DNA from: Trichobilharzia szidati
Taxonomy: Eukaryota > Platyhelminthes > Trematoda > Strigeidida > Schistosomatidae
Direction: 5' to 3'
Assembly (NCBI GenBank): GCA_944472155.2
Contig: OX235273.1
Location: 2,205,204 to 2,269,203, forward strand
Length of the DNA stretch: 64,000 nt
In this document: in pieces, positions 47,365-59,607 of the stretch
How the letters are laid out: each line of letters opens with the position of its first letter
Position numbering within the stretch: position 1 is the first letter of the stretch
Program-made: the position numbers and the translations under genes
Notes under the pieces: generated by a model
What the model was told of the DNA's origin: nothing
Databases searched by the model: none
Seen by the model: only the letters and a program-made list of their open reading frames with translations

Positions 47365-49572
47365 GATATATTCCCATGACAACATTCTGGCACTAAAAAG
47401 CATGTTGTATGATACCAACTGGGAACTATTTACTGACGATAAGTTGGATGCTACTGTCTCTAATATAACCGATTATCTGAAGTTTCGTTTGGATATTTGC
47501 TGTCCATATGAAACACTGTTTTCGAGATTTGACAGAATCTCTTCTTTGCAGCTGAAAAAACTTAGAAGACAAAAAGAGAAGTTGTATAAGAATTGTGATA
47601 ATACTGGTGTCCGTAAAATAAACACCCTTATAAAAATTGAAATAGAAAGATTGAACAGACTATATAATGAAAAATTTTTATCATGTAAAAATCCTTCAAA
47701 CATTTGGAAACTTTTCAATAAACTTGCAAGTAAAAAACAGATGTCTGTTGATGCTTATTCTGATGTTAATGCTTTAAACAAACCATTTATCATGGAACAA
47801 ATTAATATGCCTGTACCTGATGTACCTAGTCAAGATAATGGTCATTTTCCGGGTTTTAAAGAAAAGGATGTATTATTATGTTTGAAATCTTTAAATCCAA
47901 CACACAGCCTTGGTCCAGATGGTGTACCAGGCATTCTTCTTCAAAAGTGTGCAGGCATCTTGTGTCATCCTCTTACTCAAATCTTTAATGCATCATTCAA
48001 CAGGGAAATGGTACCTGCTGACTGGAAAGAAATCAAGGTTGTACCCTACAGAAATCATCTTCTGGAGCAGGTATAAAGTTTAGACTGGTCGCTATAACAC
48101 CTCCTTTTTTGAAAACTATGGAGAAACTTCTTTTGAATATTCTTAAACCTTCTTTAAAAGCTTTTAGTGACCCTAAGCAGTTTGCTTATAAGTGTGGAAG
48201 AAGTACATTAGATGCAGCCATTGTACTACACCACAATATTGTTTCCTGCATTGATAAGGGCGCTAAGTTCCTTCGAACAGCTTTTTTAGACTATACTGCA
48301 GCTTTCGACTCTGTTCCTAGGACACTTTTATTAGGGAAGATGATTTCAGCACAAACAGAGTCCTGGGCAACTAGATGGCTGTCTTCTTATTGTAAGGATA
48401 GGAAACAGCATACTGTTTTGGCTGGAAAGCGCTCCACTTCTCAGCTAACTGAAAGTGGTGTGCCTCAAGGTGCAGTACTTTCTCCATTTCTTTTCTCTTT
48501 CTTTTTGCATGACCTTCCGAACTCACCCAAAGTTAACTTCATTAAGTATGCTGATGATCTGACCGTTTCTGTCCCTGTAGTTTCCACATCGGATTGTTCC
48601 CATATGAATGGCTTCTTAGCTGAAGTTAAGGATTGGTCTGGATCAAATGGTCTTAAACTAAATCCAACTAAATGTAATACTGTTGATTTCAGCTTGAGAA
48701 GTGAAAATGACATGCATGGATTGATCCAATCTCATGATTTTTGTAATATTGATGGTAACATGATAGAGAGTAAGTCAAGTGTTTCTTATCTTGGCATTAG
48801 TTTCTCTTCAAACCTTTGCTGGTCGTCTCATATTCTTATAGTTTCTAAGAAAGTTTTCCGTCTGACTTATTGCATAAAGAAGTTGAGGCACTCAGGTATA
48901 ACCCAACCTCTTCTCATACAATTTATTAATTCATGTGTTTTGCCCATCATTCTTTATTGTTCTCCATTATTCTTTCCCGGGCTATTCAAGAAAGGCCGTA
49001 TAATACTAAGAAGAACATTGAAGGCTGTAAGTAGGGTCAGTGCTATCCCTTTGACTCAACTAACCGACACTGTTGTCAATAGGCATATGAATTCTTGTAA
49101 ACACTTAGCTAAAGTCATCTTGTCTGATAGTGAACATCCTCTTTATTCACATTTGTTTCCTTGTATCTCATCGAGTAAGACCAGAAGAAATTTCATAAAC
49201 ATTTATGCTTGTACTGCAAAATATAAAAATTCGACCGTACCATATTTGGCACGAGTATTGTGTGAAGAGACGAATATCAGAAAAGAACTTTTACAACTTT
49301 TAAATCATTCACTAAATTATAAAATGTAATGATGCATATTAATGCATGCGTTATTTGTAATATTATTTATTTATTATTCACTATGACCTAGCAATGGTGT
49401 GATTTTGTTGGGTTTTATTTTTACTTTTCCTATTAACTATCAATATTTTAACATTTTATACATTTATATAATTATAAACAGAGCTAAACCATTGCAATAT
49501 GTAAAAGAAACGCTGAAAATTCCATGCTGTAAATTGTTATTGTTGTGGAATAAAGTGATTATTATTATTTGT
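47365..49572 (+). pseudogene. 5'-truncated CR1, one frameshift
   Basis: Starts at the endonuclease-reverse transcriptase linker (HDNILALKSMLYDTNW), runs open to about 48060, then shifts frame within the start of the reverse transcriptase (KVVP, expected to continue into KFRP) and is open again from about 48080 to 49329. FLDYTAAFDSVP, GVPQGAVLSPFLFSFF and KYADDLTVS are intact. The 3' UTR ends GGAATAAAGTG then an ATT repeat. The other IR-1 arm is uninterrupted here (about 4960-4980). Apart from the frameshift the coding sequence looks fresh. Confidence 0.88.
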
Positions 49573-49799
49573 TAGAAATTCCTATTCAAAGGAGTAACAC
49601 GGTGGATTTCTTTAGAACGAAGAAAAGCCTTGTATTTATATCTCGTATATGAGCGTTAGTGCAGCTCACTAAGCAAATTTTCGTGTTTTGTTGCTTCATA
49701 TATTGTATCTGTATAGTATCAGAATTCAGTTGAGATTTCAATTCTCCCTGCAGTAATTTAGCCTGGGTAGATTCCTTAAAAACTACTGGCAGCACAATT

Positions 49800-50700
49800 C
49801 TATATCAATTTGTTTTTTAGATATATCACACTCTGAAACAGTACCTAAAACATTGGACAGAAATAGATTTTTTCAGCACATCAACTTGAAGGTAGAGGCA
49901 ATTCAATTCACTTATGAATTGGAAAGTCAGGAAGGGGAGCTCCCAATGTTAGATTGCAACGTAAAGAGGAAAGAAGACGGGAAGTTAAACACTAGTGTTT
50001 ACAGGAAACCCACACACTCAAACAGATATTTAGACTTCCGATCGTCCCATCCTATGTCAGTAAAAATAGGATTGGTGAAATGTTTAAATGACAGAGCACA
50101 AAAATTAAGTAGTACCAAAGAAAATCTTAAACAAGAAATGATTCATATAAAAGAAGCCTTGAAACTTAATAATTACCCGGATAAATTAGTCAGGAAATAT
50201 GTAAGGAAATGTAAAAATAAAATAAATAATGATAGTAGCGATAGTGATAATAATAATGTTAATAATAATAGTGATAATAATAATATTAATGACGACACCA
50301 ATAATAAGGAGTCTAGATCACCAGTAGTAATTCCATACAAGGAAGGAACCTCGGATATTTCACGCAGAATTCTTAACAGAGCAGAAATAAAAGTGGCATT
50401 CAATCTCCTACAAACTCAATTAGAAACAAGCTTTGACGGTTAAAGGATCCTGCGGAGCCTTTAAAACGAAACAGTTTAGTTTATTTGATACCCTGCTGTA
50501 ATGATTGTCAGGCCAAATACATAGGTCATGGTAGTTGAACGGAGTCAGTCAGACCAGCAAAGCATAAAAACCTAGCAAAATTTAGATTAGTTGACTCTAA
50601 CAGGATAAGAAATCTCGAGAATAGTTCAGCTATAGCACTACATGCAGTTACACACAACCATACAATAGGATGGATGGGATAGGAGTTATCAGTGTTGCAG
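49800..50700 (+). pseudogene. Penelope-like element A, IR-1 right-arm copy
   Basis: Open from 49853 to 50443 with the reverse transcriptase end (ELPMLDCNVKRKEDGKLN, YRKPTHSNRYLDF), an Asn-rich tract (50220-50310), and the linker VVIPYKEGTSDISRRIL. The GIY-YIG part (YLIPCCNDCQAKYIG) follows in shifted frames to about 50690, where the element is cut. The copy lacks the 3' end present at 3130-3465. Confidence 0.82.
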
Positions 50701-51309
50701 TCATTAACATTATCAATCCAAAGAGCCTGTGGTTGCAGCAATTTTATTATCATTAAACAGTGAAGCTTGTTGTCTATTTAGGATGAGTATACCAGCAATT
50801 GCGACACACTTTCAGCTTGGTTTCCTTTACCACTTCCTGGGACAAAAGCTATCAATTGGTGTTGTGCGCGTTCTTACACGATTACACATTACACTTTTTA
50901 GAAAATACCGGCATCATTTCAAATGCTACATTTGGCTATTTTAAAGGTGTTTACCTGGATTATTTTTATACAGCTGAAGTAGCCGCTGAACTGTTTGCTG
51001 TACTATGCAAGAATATGCCTTGATATGATTTTTAGCCACACCCTAATTTTTAAAGCACATTTTGAGTATTGGGCATTTTGGGGAAATTTCAATCGCAAAT
51101 TGTATCAGATTGCCTTTATTGTTTAAGTATTATTAGTGTTATTGTGCTTGTGACCTAAGGAGGCATACCAAATATTTTGCTGTGGTCATTTTCAACGAGT
51201 ATTAAACCCTTCAGAAATACGTGACACGTTTTTGATGCCAGTAAGCTAGCGTCCTTCACGTACACTATGTTGAGAACAGCATTATTACTACTGTGTTCCT
51301 CATCAGCGT

Positions 51310-52265
51310 GAGATTATTATTATTGTTTCCTTTAATTCCTAGAGGAACATAGGGCTTCAGCCAAAAGTCTCCATTGCTTTCGGTCCTCTGTTAGAGTCTT
51401 CACCTGGCTCCAAGTCTGCCCACACGTTTTCATCTCCGATTCACATGACCTCCTCCAAGTCACCCTCACTCTTGCACTGACGACCAACTCGCCACTTCCC
51501 TTTCGGATTCCACTAGAGCAATGGCTTGTCTTGTGATGTCACTTGATTGTTTGTGTTCTCAGAGTATGACCAATCCATCTCCATTTCTTCCTGCCTATTT
51601 GTTTCACAATCGCTTCCTGCTGGGTTGGTTCGCTCGTTGCCAGAGATCTCTGTTGCTGATCTTTTCTGACCGGCCATCTGATCTTGAGTATTGAGCGAAA
51701 ACAACTGTTAATGAAGGTCTGTAGCTTGTTTGAGGTGCTCTTTATGACGCGCAGTGCAATTCTCTGATCCACATAGTAACTGGCACTGACTTTACATTGG
51801 AGTTGAAAATCCGGATGTTATTTTTGATGTTGAGTGCTGTTGACCTCCACACAGAATTGAGAGTAATGGAAGCTTGTCTTGCTTTCCCGATCCTTGCTTT
51901 GATATCCTCGTCAGTTCCGTCCGCCTGTAGTAGAAACGATGCTTCCCAGGTAGGTAAAAGAGGTTGTTTCTTTCAGGTTCCCTCCATTTATGCTGGCTGA
52001 TTGTTCTCTGTTGTTGTTTCTGTTGGTGGTGTTGGTGTTGGCCAGGAATCTTCATCACCTCTGTTTTCTCTATGTTCACCTGAAGTCCTATCTTCTCCGG
52101 ATGCTTCTTCTGCTAACTTGTTGCTTTTCGCTTGCACATCTTCCAGTTTGTGGGAAATCAGACATATATCATCGGCGAAGTCCAGATCCTGAAAGTTTTT
52201 TATGTGAGTCCATTTTATGCCTGTTTCCTCATTGCCCGCTGTTTGTCGCATTATCAGCCTGAGAT
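51310..52265 (-). mobile_element. RTE fragment
   Basis: Reverse-strand RTE, 5'-truncated within the reverse transcriptase ([36 protein letters not shown]) and broken by frameshifts to the C-terminus, with an ATT run at about 51313. It lies just outside the end of the IR-1 right arm. Confidence 0.85.
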
Positions 52266-52452
52266 GATGGCACTCTATGGACATTCTACAAGTGGAATGC
52301 TAAATCCAGTAGTAATATTAATGTAGTAATTAACCAGTAATAATAATACGTTTTTTCTGAATTATATATAGACAACACTGATTTCGAGCATGGTAGGCTA
52401 CAGAGGTTCAACATAATGTATTGCTGGCCTGGTATATATCTGTGGAAGTAAT

Positions 52453-53616
52453 TCAGGAATTAATAGGTCTGCCTATAATTAAACCAAAAGTCTGGGTACG
52501 TTACGTTGATGATACATTTATAATAATTAAGAGAAATGATTTAGAATATACTCATAAATTAATAAACAACATATATGAAGACATCAAATTCACAAGAGAA
52601 GAAGAATTAGATAACAAAATCCCGTTTTTAGATATCTTAATCGGGAGAACCAACACATGAGATTTCGAAACACAAGTATGTAGAAAATCAACGCACACAG
52701 ATCAAATACTCTAGCAATAATCCAGTTACTCACAAACAAAACTGTGTGCAGGCATTGTTTAAAAGAGTTCAAACACATTGTAGCACTCCAGAGTTGAAAA
52801 GAATAGAAGAAAAATACCTACAAACGGTCTTCAAAAAGAATGGTTATCCACAAAATTTCATCAAAAAGTGCTTAAAGTCGAATCAAAACACCAACAAGAG
52901 ACCATCATCAAAGACCACAAGAAAATTCATTCTACCATACATGAGGAAAATCTCTGAAATAACAGCTAGAATACTGAAACCGTTTGACATAGATATAGCA
53001 CACAAGCCAGTAAAATCGCTTAATTCGATATTATGCAAACCGAAAGATCCAACAGATAAAGGGGATAAAATTAATACCATTTACAAAATAAATTGCATCA
53101 ACTGTAACAAACATTATATCGGCCAAAGTGGGCGTCCCCTTCGAATTAGAATCCAAGAACACAAATCAGCCGTGAAAAGACACGATATATTCTTTAGTAT
53201 CAATGCACATAGACAATTAAGGACATCAATTTGATTGGGATAATGTCAAAATTTTAGACAGAGAAAACACCAAAAGTGCCAGGGAATTTCTAGAAGCCTG
53301 GTACTCAAACGAAAATGCAATTAACAGGCACGTTAATATAAACGAAATATAACAACTAATAAAAAGTAAATCAGGTAACCAGAAAGTTTAAAATCCAAGT
53401 CAATAGAAAATGGTTAATAAATATGTAAAGATAGTTACCAGGAGACGCAATTATATCACTCATGAAGAAATTGTAATCATTTCACTTTATGCTAAATATT
53501 GCGTTGAAGATGTTGTCCAGCAGTGGGGACGACGAAAGCTCCGCAACTAAATCAACCAGCTCAGAGAACACTATTAATTGCAAATCATTCACCTGAGCTA
53601 CAAATCTTCTCTATTA
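52453..53616 (+). pseudogene. Penelope-like element B, 5'-truncated, with target-site duplication
   Basis: In order: reverse transcriptase from IGLPIIKPKVWVRYVDDTF, then PFLDILIGR, a stop and frame changes, then an open frame 52746-53234 with the linker (ELKRIEEKYLQTVFKKNGYP) and the GIY-YIG core (CINCNKHYIGQSGRPLRIR), then a shift into REFLEAWYSNENAIN near 53290. The element is flanked by a perfect 26-bp direct repeat, 52427-52452 and 53617-53642, which marks its insertion. It is non-functional as it stands because of the 5' truncation and stops. Confidence 0.85.
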
Positions 53617-53642
53617 GCCTGGTATATATCTGTGGAAGTAAT

Positions 53643-54119
53643 GTAAGCCATTGGAATGATCAGACGTCATTTTGTGCGCTGTGCTATTCAGCTACTGATT
53701 CGATTTGCACTCATTAATTACCGCCTTCTTTCTATCTTCTCTTCTGTTTACAGAAACCATTATCTAACCTGCTACACTAGGCCTACATCATTACATCCAA
53801 ATTTGTTTGTATCTCTCATCAAGGATTCATTTGGAAGAGGCGAAGAATGGATCCCGTTGTGTATGAACGGTGATTCATTAGGCAAGAGTTGTACTTTATT
53901 CCTCGAGACCAGTGGTGTTTTACAATAAAATATTAATCAATTATCATGTTGAAAATCCAAGTCCATATCATACAGAAGTCGGGGTTATTATTGTTTCGTT
54001 TACCCAGTTGCATGGATGTACAATCATTTCCCTCAAAGTCATACACCGCACTATATATTGATTGTTAGCAAAACATTATACATAATTTCCAAATACACTA
54101 ACTTCTGCACTAATAACCG
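53643..54119. other. No gene recognised
   Basis: AT-rich sequence with one 90-codon open frame (53656-53928) of unknown character and no recognisable motif. Confidence 0.4.
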
Positions 54120-55940
54120 ATTCTCTTTATTCCCCATTAAATTAACCACTTATGCCTATATGACGGATTACTTTGCAAACATGATTCCGAGTTTAATCAA
54201 ACGGTAGTGATGATGACTTAAGCGGAGAAATTATTCTCAGGTCGTGTAGTTGAAAAGGTGACAGTAAGAGAGGTCTTTGTTGATTGAAGTGTACGTAAGC
54301 AAACTATATCGAAGGAATGAGTATTTTGTCAGTCTGAGCACAAGCAGATATGAGATATTCACATGAAATCGAGACAGTGAAGATCTACAAAACTGCTTTA
54401 AATTATAACATCAATCAAAGCTACTTTCAGATTTAAAATGAATCCTCCTTTCAACATAACACTGATTTAAACAACATGAAAAATGTATACAGTATTCATA
54501 TTTTCAAGAAATCATTGAACCTTGAACAATGTAAATTCTCACATAATATATTTTATCTATGCAAGATGTAATCTAAATCTAAATATTTATTTCATGATAT
54601 ATAGATATGTCTTATGTGTGAATGAGAGTTGTAAATTAACAGAATAATTAAAAAGTCCGCTGTTCAATTCTCTGCGTTCAATGATCAATCTTTCGCATCT
54701 CATAACTACATTTGTTGTTATTAAGCGTGTGAGCAAAGTAAGCATAATCATGAGATATTGATGAAAGAGTTTTCTTAAATCGAAGTAGATTAAAGTGATA
54801 AAACTGAAAACCAAATTTCAAGTAAGCACTTTTAATAAAAAATATACTCATTAGGAATTCTCAGCAAAATCAATATCGTTATTTATGCTACTGTAACGGA
54901 TGAAAGGACACAATAGAATTGGTATCGGAGTGTTTATTAGGAATTCGACACAAACATATAGGGAATTTATGTACACCTTTTCTGGAAATCAGTCGTCATT
55001 TGCACAGATCGTCCGCGTTGTGCTACTTCTGTTCTTCCTTTGTCTTGTGTTCCTTTGTCTTCTTTTCGTGTGTCTCATGTTTCACCGCAGTACATTGGTT
55101 CGTTTCCCCACTGTGTGACGTCAAACCTATCTCTCTGTTGTTTGATATGTTTGTACCAATGAACGTCCGTCTTTATACTACTGATAAATCTTGTCAGTAG
55201 CACACGCAACACTACCCGTAATATCCGAATGCTAATACTAACATTTATACTACTATCAATCATAAAAGTAGTGCCAATGATGGTGATACCATATTCTTAG
55301 CATACGAGTGCTAATACTGTAACAATAGAAAGTAAAACACGGAAGCAAAGGTATATTTTCAACTGAACAAACCTCTATTTAAACACATACAGTTTATATT
55401 ATTTAAACAATCCCTGAGAGTGTGATTTTGGTTCCCATTAAACGAAACGAAGTGGAATGTTTAAAAAGATAAATCCTATTCTGTTGCTAATACGGTATTT
55501 CAACTGTGGGAATATGTGAGAATAATATTCCGCCGGAACACATTGTCCGTATCACACCGCTACAATACCACTACTTCTGCCGATGTTAATAGTAATAATA
55601 ACAGCCTTATTGTGCACAGAATTTTCAGCGTAGCTTATTGCATAATATTTTCAAATCATCCAGGACCTTCAGGTGAAGCAGCAATCTGCAGTACCTCATG
55701 GGATACAATACCGTTCAATCTGAAAATATTTAGTAATCCCTTGTAGTATTTTTGCTTTCCTCACAGAGAAATGAGCAGCCGTAGGTTGAAAGCCAATTAA
55801 AACTATGAGTAATGAGTAAATTTGGCCAATCATGAACATCAGTGGGTGGTTATAACAAAGAAAATCTATGCACTATTTTGGATTAAAAGTCAGTTAGCCC
55901 AGTGATTCAAGCAGGCCATGGTACTTACTATCACTACTAA
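54120..55940 (+). repeat. Direct duplicated block DR-b
   Basis: Same-orientation partner of 18610-20460. It includes one arm of the 320-bp inverted-repeat family (about 54895-55215), but the second, inverted arm seen at 20670-20985 is missing here. Confidence 0.8.
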
Positions 55941-56194
55941 TTGCCATAAACAACATTTTAAGTCGAGTGTTTACTCCTCAAATCTGGATTTAGCGCCTAC
56001 GTTGTGGTCAGGAAATAACCTCATTGGATAACTTTACATCCCAAGGTTTAACCTTCAGAAAGTCATCAACGAATCAGAATAGTTTGCCATCCGTTGAGCT
56101 AGTCAACCATAAATGTGGCTAAAAATATATAAATGTGGTGAGTTTTTCCTCGATAAAAATTTCAGTTACCAAGTGTCTTGTCTTCTACTATTAC

Positions 56195-56520
56195 ACTACT
56201 ACTACTGTAACGGTGGAAGACTTGGTAAAGTAACGTTTATTTACAATTCGGTATCTTAGTTTACTCAAATGATGTCTGCCTTATCATCACCGAAGCGTTT
56301 CTACAGATCTCCCGTGTTGTGCTGCTTCTGGAATTCATATTGTGTATCTTTGTGTTCCTTGCATCTCTCCCATGTACCTTCACAAGGATGTATCATTTTG
56401 CTTTCCCTGACATAAACTCTATCTCCCTGATGTTGGATGTTTTTATGCTGGTGAACTTCTCTCTCTTTATATATATATGTACTACTTGCAAATCTTATCA
56501 GTAGAGTAAACCACACTACT
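56195..56520 (+). repeat. Diverged copy of the 320-bp arm unit
   Basis: Resembles 19415-19735 and 54895-55215: it starts with AGACTTGGTAA, carries a TTGTGTTCCTT-type pyrimidine tract, and ends near CTTATCAGTAG. Sequence on either side (55940-56190 and 56530-56990) shows no gene. Confidence 0.55.
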
Positions 56521-56989
56521 ACCACAAATGCAGCTTATATTTCTAGTAGTGTTATGCTACCAGTCGTCGTCAAATTTACCTTCATATCTTGATATACTGT
56601 GAAAAACATTTTAGCACTTAAGATATTTGTGTAGGTATCTCCTACAGAAAGTGAGGCCTCATTATTCAGTGGGAATGTCTATACACGATAATACACTTTT
56701 CTAACACTCCTTAAGAAATCTGATAATTTCGTTGTACAGAAGCTACTTCGTTGAGTATCAAAAGGTGCACTCAGAAGCTGACACCTGTATCTGATTACTA
56801 TGACAGAAAGTTAAGTAATATGTAGTGACTGGATAAAAATCGATGTAACTCTCATGACAGTGGTTAAACATGTGAAAATATCTTCAATCTGACATTCGAT
56901 AACAGTGTAGGCAAAATAGAAAATTTTCCACTGATGAATACACATAAACATAAAGTCTTATCTTCAGTAAGAATGGAATATCTTCTTGG

Positions 56990-57545
56990 TTTATTGGCTT
57001 TCACTACTCTCAAGTCTGTGTGGTGGTCAACAGCACTCAGAATCAAAAATAAGATCCGGATTTTCAACTCCAATGTGAAGTCAGTCAGTGATACTCACTA
57101 TACGGATCAGAGACTTGCACTGCGCGTCATAAACAGCATCTCAAACAAACTACAGACCTTCATTAACAGTTGTCTTCGCTCAATACCAGTCAAGATCAGA
57201 TGGCCAGAAAAGATCAGCAACAGGGATCTCTGGCAATGAGCGAACCAACACAGCAGGAACCGATTGTGAAACAAATAGGCAGGAAGAAATGGAGATGGAT
57301 TGACCATACTCTGAGAAAACAATGCATCACTAGACAGGCTATTGCTCGAGTGGAACCCGAAAGGGAAGCGGCGAGTCGGTCGTCAGTGCGAGGGTGAGGG
57401 TGACTTAAAGGAGATGATGTGAAGAGGAGATGGTAGCGTGTGGACAGACTCGGAGCCAGGTGAAGACTCTAGCAGAGAACCGAACTCAATGGAGACGTTT
57501 GGCTGAAGCCCTATGTTCCTCTAGGAATTAAAGGAAACAAGAATA
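56990..57545 (+). mobile_element. RTE fragment at the edge of IR-2 arm B
   Basis: C-terminal RTE codons ([41 protein letters not shown]) with frameshifts, ending in AAT repeats. It is the uninterrupted counterpart of the RTE split by CR1 at 36925-40661. Confidence 0.85.
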
Positions 57546-58589
57546 TAACAATAATAAAACCACATGAATGACAGCAACATCATCGATAAATTACTTTGTA
57601 ATATGTGCAAAACATCTGACTTCATATTCTCAGTACTTAAATGTCCATTTTAATACCAAAATTTTTGTGTATAAGTTTTCCGACCACTTAAGTTTCACAG
57701 ACATAACTGGAAGTATAGAGAAATTCGGTAAAGATGAAAAAAGACGATCAAGAAGGATGGGAGAAGTTCAACAATAGATCCTTGATTGGACAAGTTCACT
57801 AATGCAGTTGAAACGACTCTAGAAAAAAGTTAACTCGAGTGACAGTCTTTATCTATTTTCGTAAAAGTGCTCAAGAAGTGTGACAATATCAAATACCATA
57901 CCGGTCTTTAACATGATGTAGGCATATGTAGCATTTCATCTTAGCAGCGTCGAAATTTTTCCAAGCCACTGACCTTTAGAGTAAGGGTTAGGGTCAGAGT
58001 AAGTTGACATAAAGATTGATGTCAAAGACTAGGAACTGGCAATACCCCTGGCCATAAACAACCAATCAGGGTCAAGCTGGCAATTCAAATCATGATTACT
58101 GTTCATCTGTTACGCTGTCTGTAGTCGCAGTCGCAGGACGTCTGATGGAGACAGATATGAAATATTTTACTTATTCTGTGAGAAATTTTATTCTCTAAAC
58201 CAAATCAATCCTTATTTCTTATGCGCAAATGAATAATGCAAGAATATCTGATAGTGACAGCTCCTACTCTCATCGCATCGGTGTGATTTCAACACTGAGA
58301 GCGAACTATCCTGTCAAAACACCAACTCTTATATGTTTTTCAATACAATTAGCGAATTTAGTACTTCTTACGTTGTTTCACACTGACGATAAGGAACTAA
58401 CTTTACAATGGGACATACTGGTTGCATTTCGACACTTACTTAATTCAGTATCTAATTTCGTAGCCAGTCACATACCATATCGCTTTTATCAGCGTCAAAT
58501 GGAATTGAAATTTCATAAGATTTATTTACTGAATCACGAATACGTACGCAATTATGGTAAGTTTTCTAGTTTTAGTATTAAGTGATATA

Positions 58590-58775
58590 AGATGAAACTG
58601 GTTGGAGGGTTTCATCAAGAGCTGACATCATTTAGAGAATCACTGGAAAACCCGAGAGTACTTGACACATGAAGAGTCCCAAACTAGGACGAAATGGCTC
58701 TCCAATTCACCGAGGTTTTCCATCGGTTCTCTAATTGATGTCAGCTCATGATGAAATCCTCCAACTAATCAAACG
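58590..58775. repeat. Palindromic cassette with decayed hammerhead centre
   Basis: Partner of 35693-35876. The centre at about 58668-58715 keeps GAGTCCCAAACTAGGACGAAA, but CUGAUGA is reduced to ACATGA. Confidence 0.6.
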
Positions 58776-59565
58776 AATTCCCCACAAAAATCAATACTTG
58801 AAAATAAGATGAAATCTCCAATGACCGTAATATATTCACTGTTACAAATAAACTCATTATATCCGTGGACAGTCAGAGAGCCTAGTCTACACTTAATCAG
58901 CAGTGGAAGAGGAAAAAGACCTCTATTCTTGAATCATGTCTTAGAAGTTTCGTAGTTTACGCGGAACGTCTCAGTAAAAGGTTAGTTGATGTCATAAAAA
59001 ACACGTTCTTCAGATACATTAAAGTACTCATGTGAATTTTTAGATTAAAATTCTTTAACGTTGCATGCAGTTGACAAGAGTTGACTCATTTCATGATATC
59101 CAGCTCAACTTGTTGTCGTTACTTTATTCATGTAAGACGACTGTGTTCTTCCACTAGACTAAGTGTCCTATTTCTGCAGTCGGAATGTTAGGTGGAAAAG
59201 CAGGTCTTCACCACACATTTAAGTGATACATCGTATGAAATTGAAAAATTGCTTGATGACTAAGACGAGACAGCTAACAATCACTACAAAATTAAACTAA
59301 AGTTAGTATCAATGAGTTAACATTTGTTGAAGCCTTCGTATCGATTCATATAGAGTGCATCGTGATGTGTTAAGCGTAAGTCTATATGAGTTTTCCTCTG
59401 ATGAAACCATTTCGCTTTACTCTGAATTACGTATTATGGATTAGTCATCTGTAGCAACAGGAAGAAAATATGATGCCTGTTGTTACTGATGTTATCAAAG
59501 TCAGCTCAGCATTAAGTGGTGTACAGAAGGAAGACAATGTGAGCAGATTTAATTATATTTGGAAG

Positions 59566-59571
59566 TTTAAT
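59566..59571 (-). other. Polyadenylation signal variant ATTAAA
   Basis: Lies about 40 bp past the stop codon of the second beta-hexosaminidase gene, at the place of AATAAA in the first gene. Confidence 0.45.
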
Positions 59572-59607
59572 AATACAAACAGACATCAATTGCTGAATGG
59601 TGAATCT

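Larger units (their letters stand above)
41160..51280. repeat. IR-1 right arm
   Basis: Reverse-complement partner of about 1-12766. Private features of this arm are the CR1 pieces at 41585-42485 and 47365-49572, the palindrome at 42740-43347, the SINE at 44185-44381, and about 1.5 kb at 44760-46245 including a Penelope-like 3' end. It lacks the region equivalent to 11750-12350 (beta-hexosaminidase exons 4-5) and that equivalent to 1310-3465. Confidence 0.8.

Noticed and set aside
58229..58585. 118-codon open frame on the + strand
   Set aside because: The matching region of IR-2 arm A (about 35900-36270) has frame changes and a stop, so the frame is not conserved. It has no recognisable domain.
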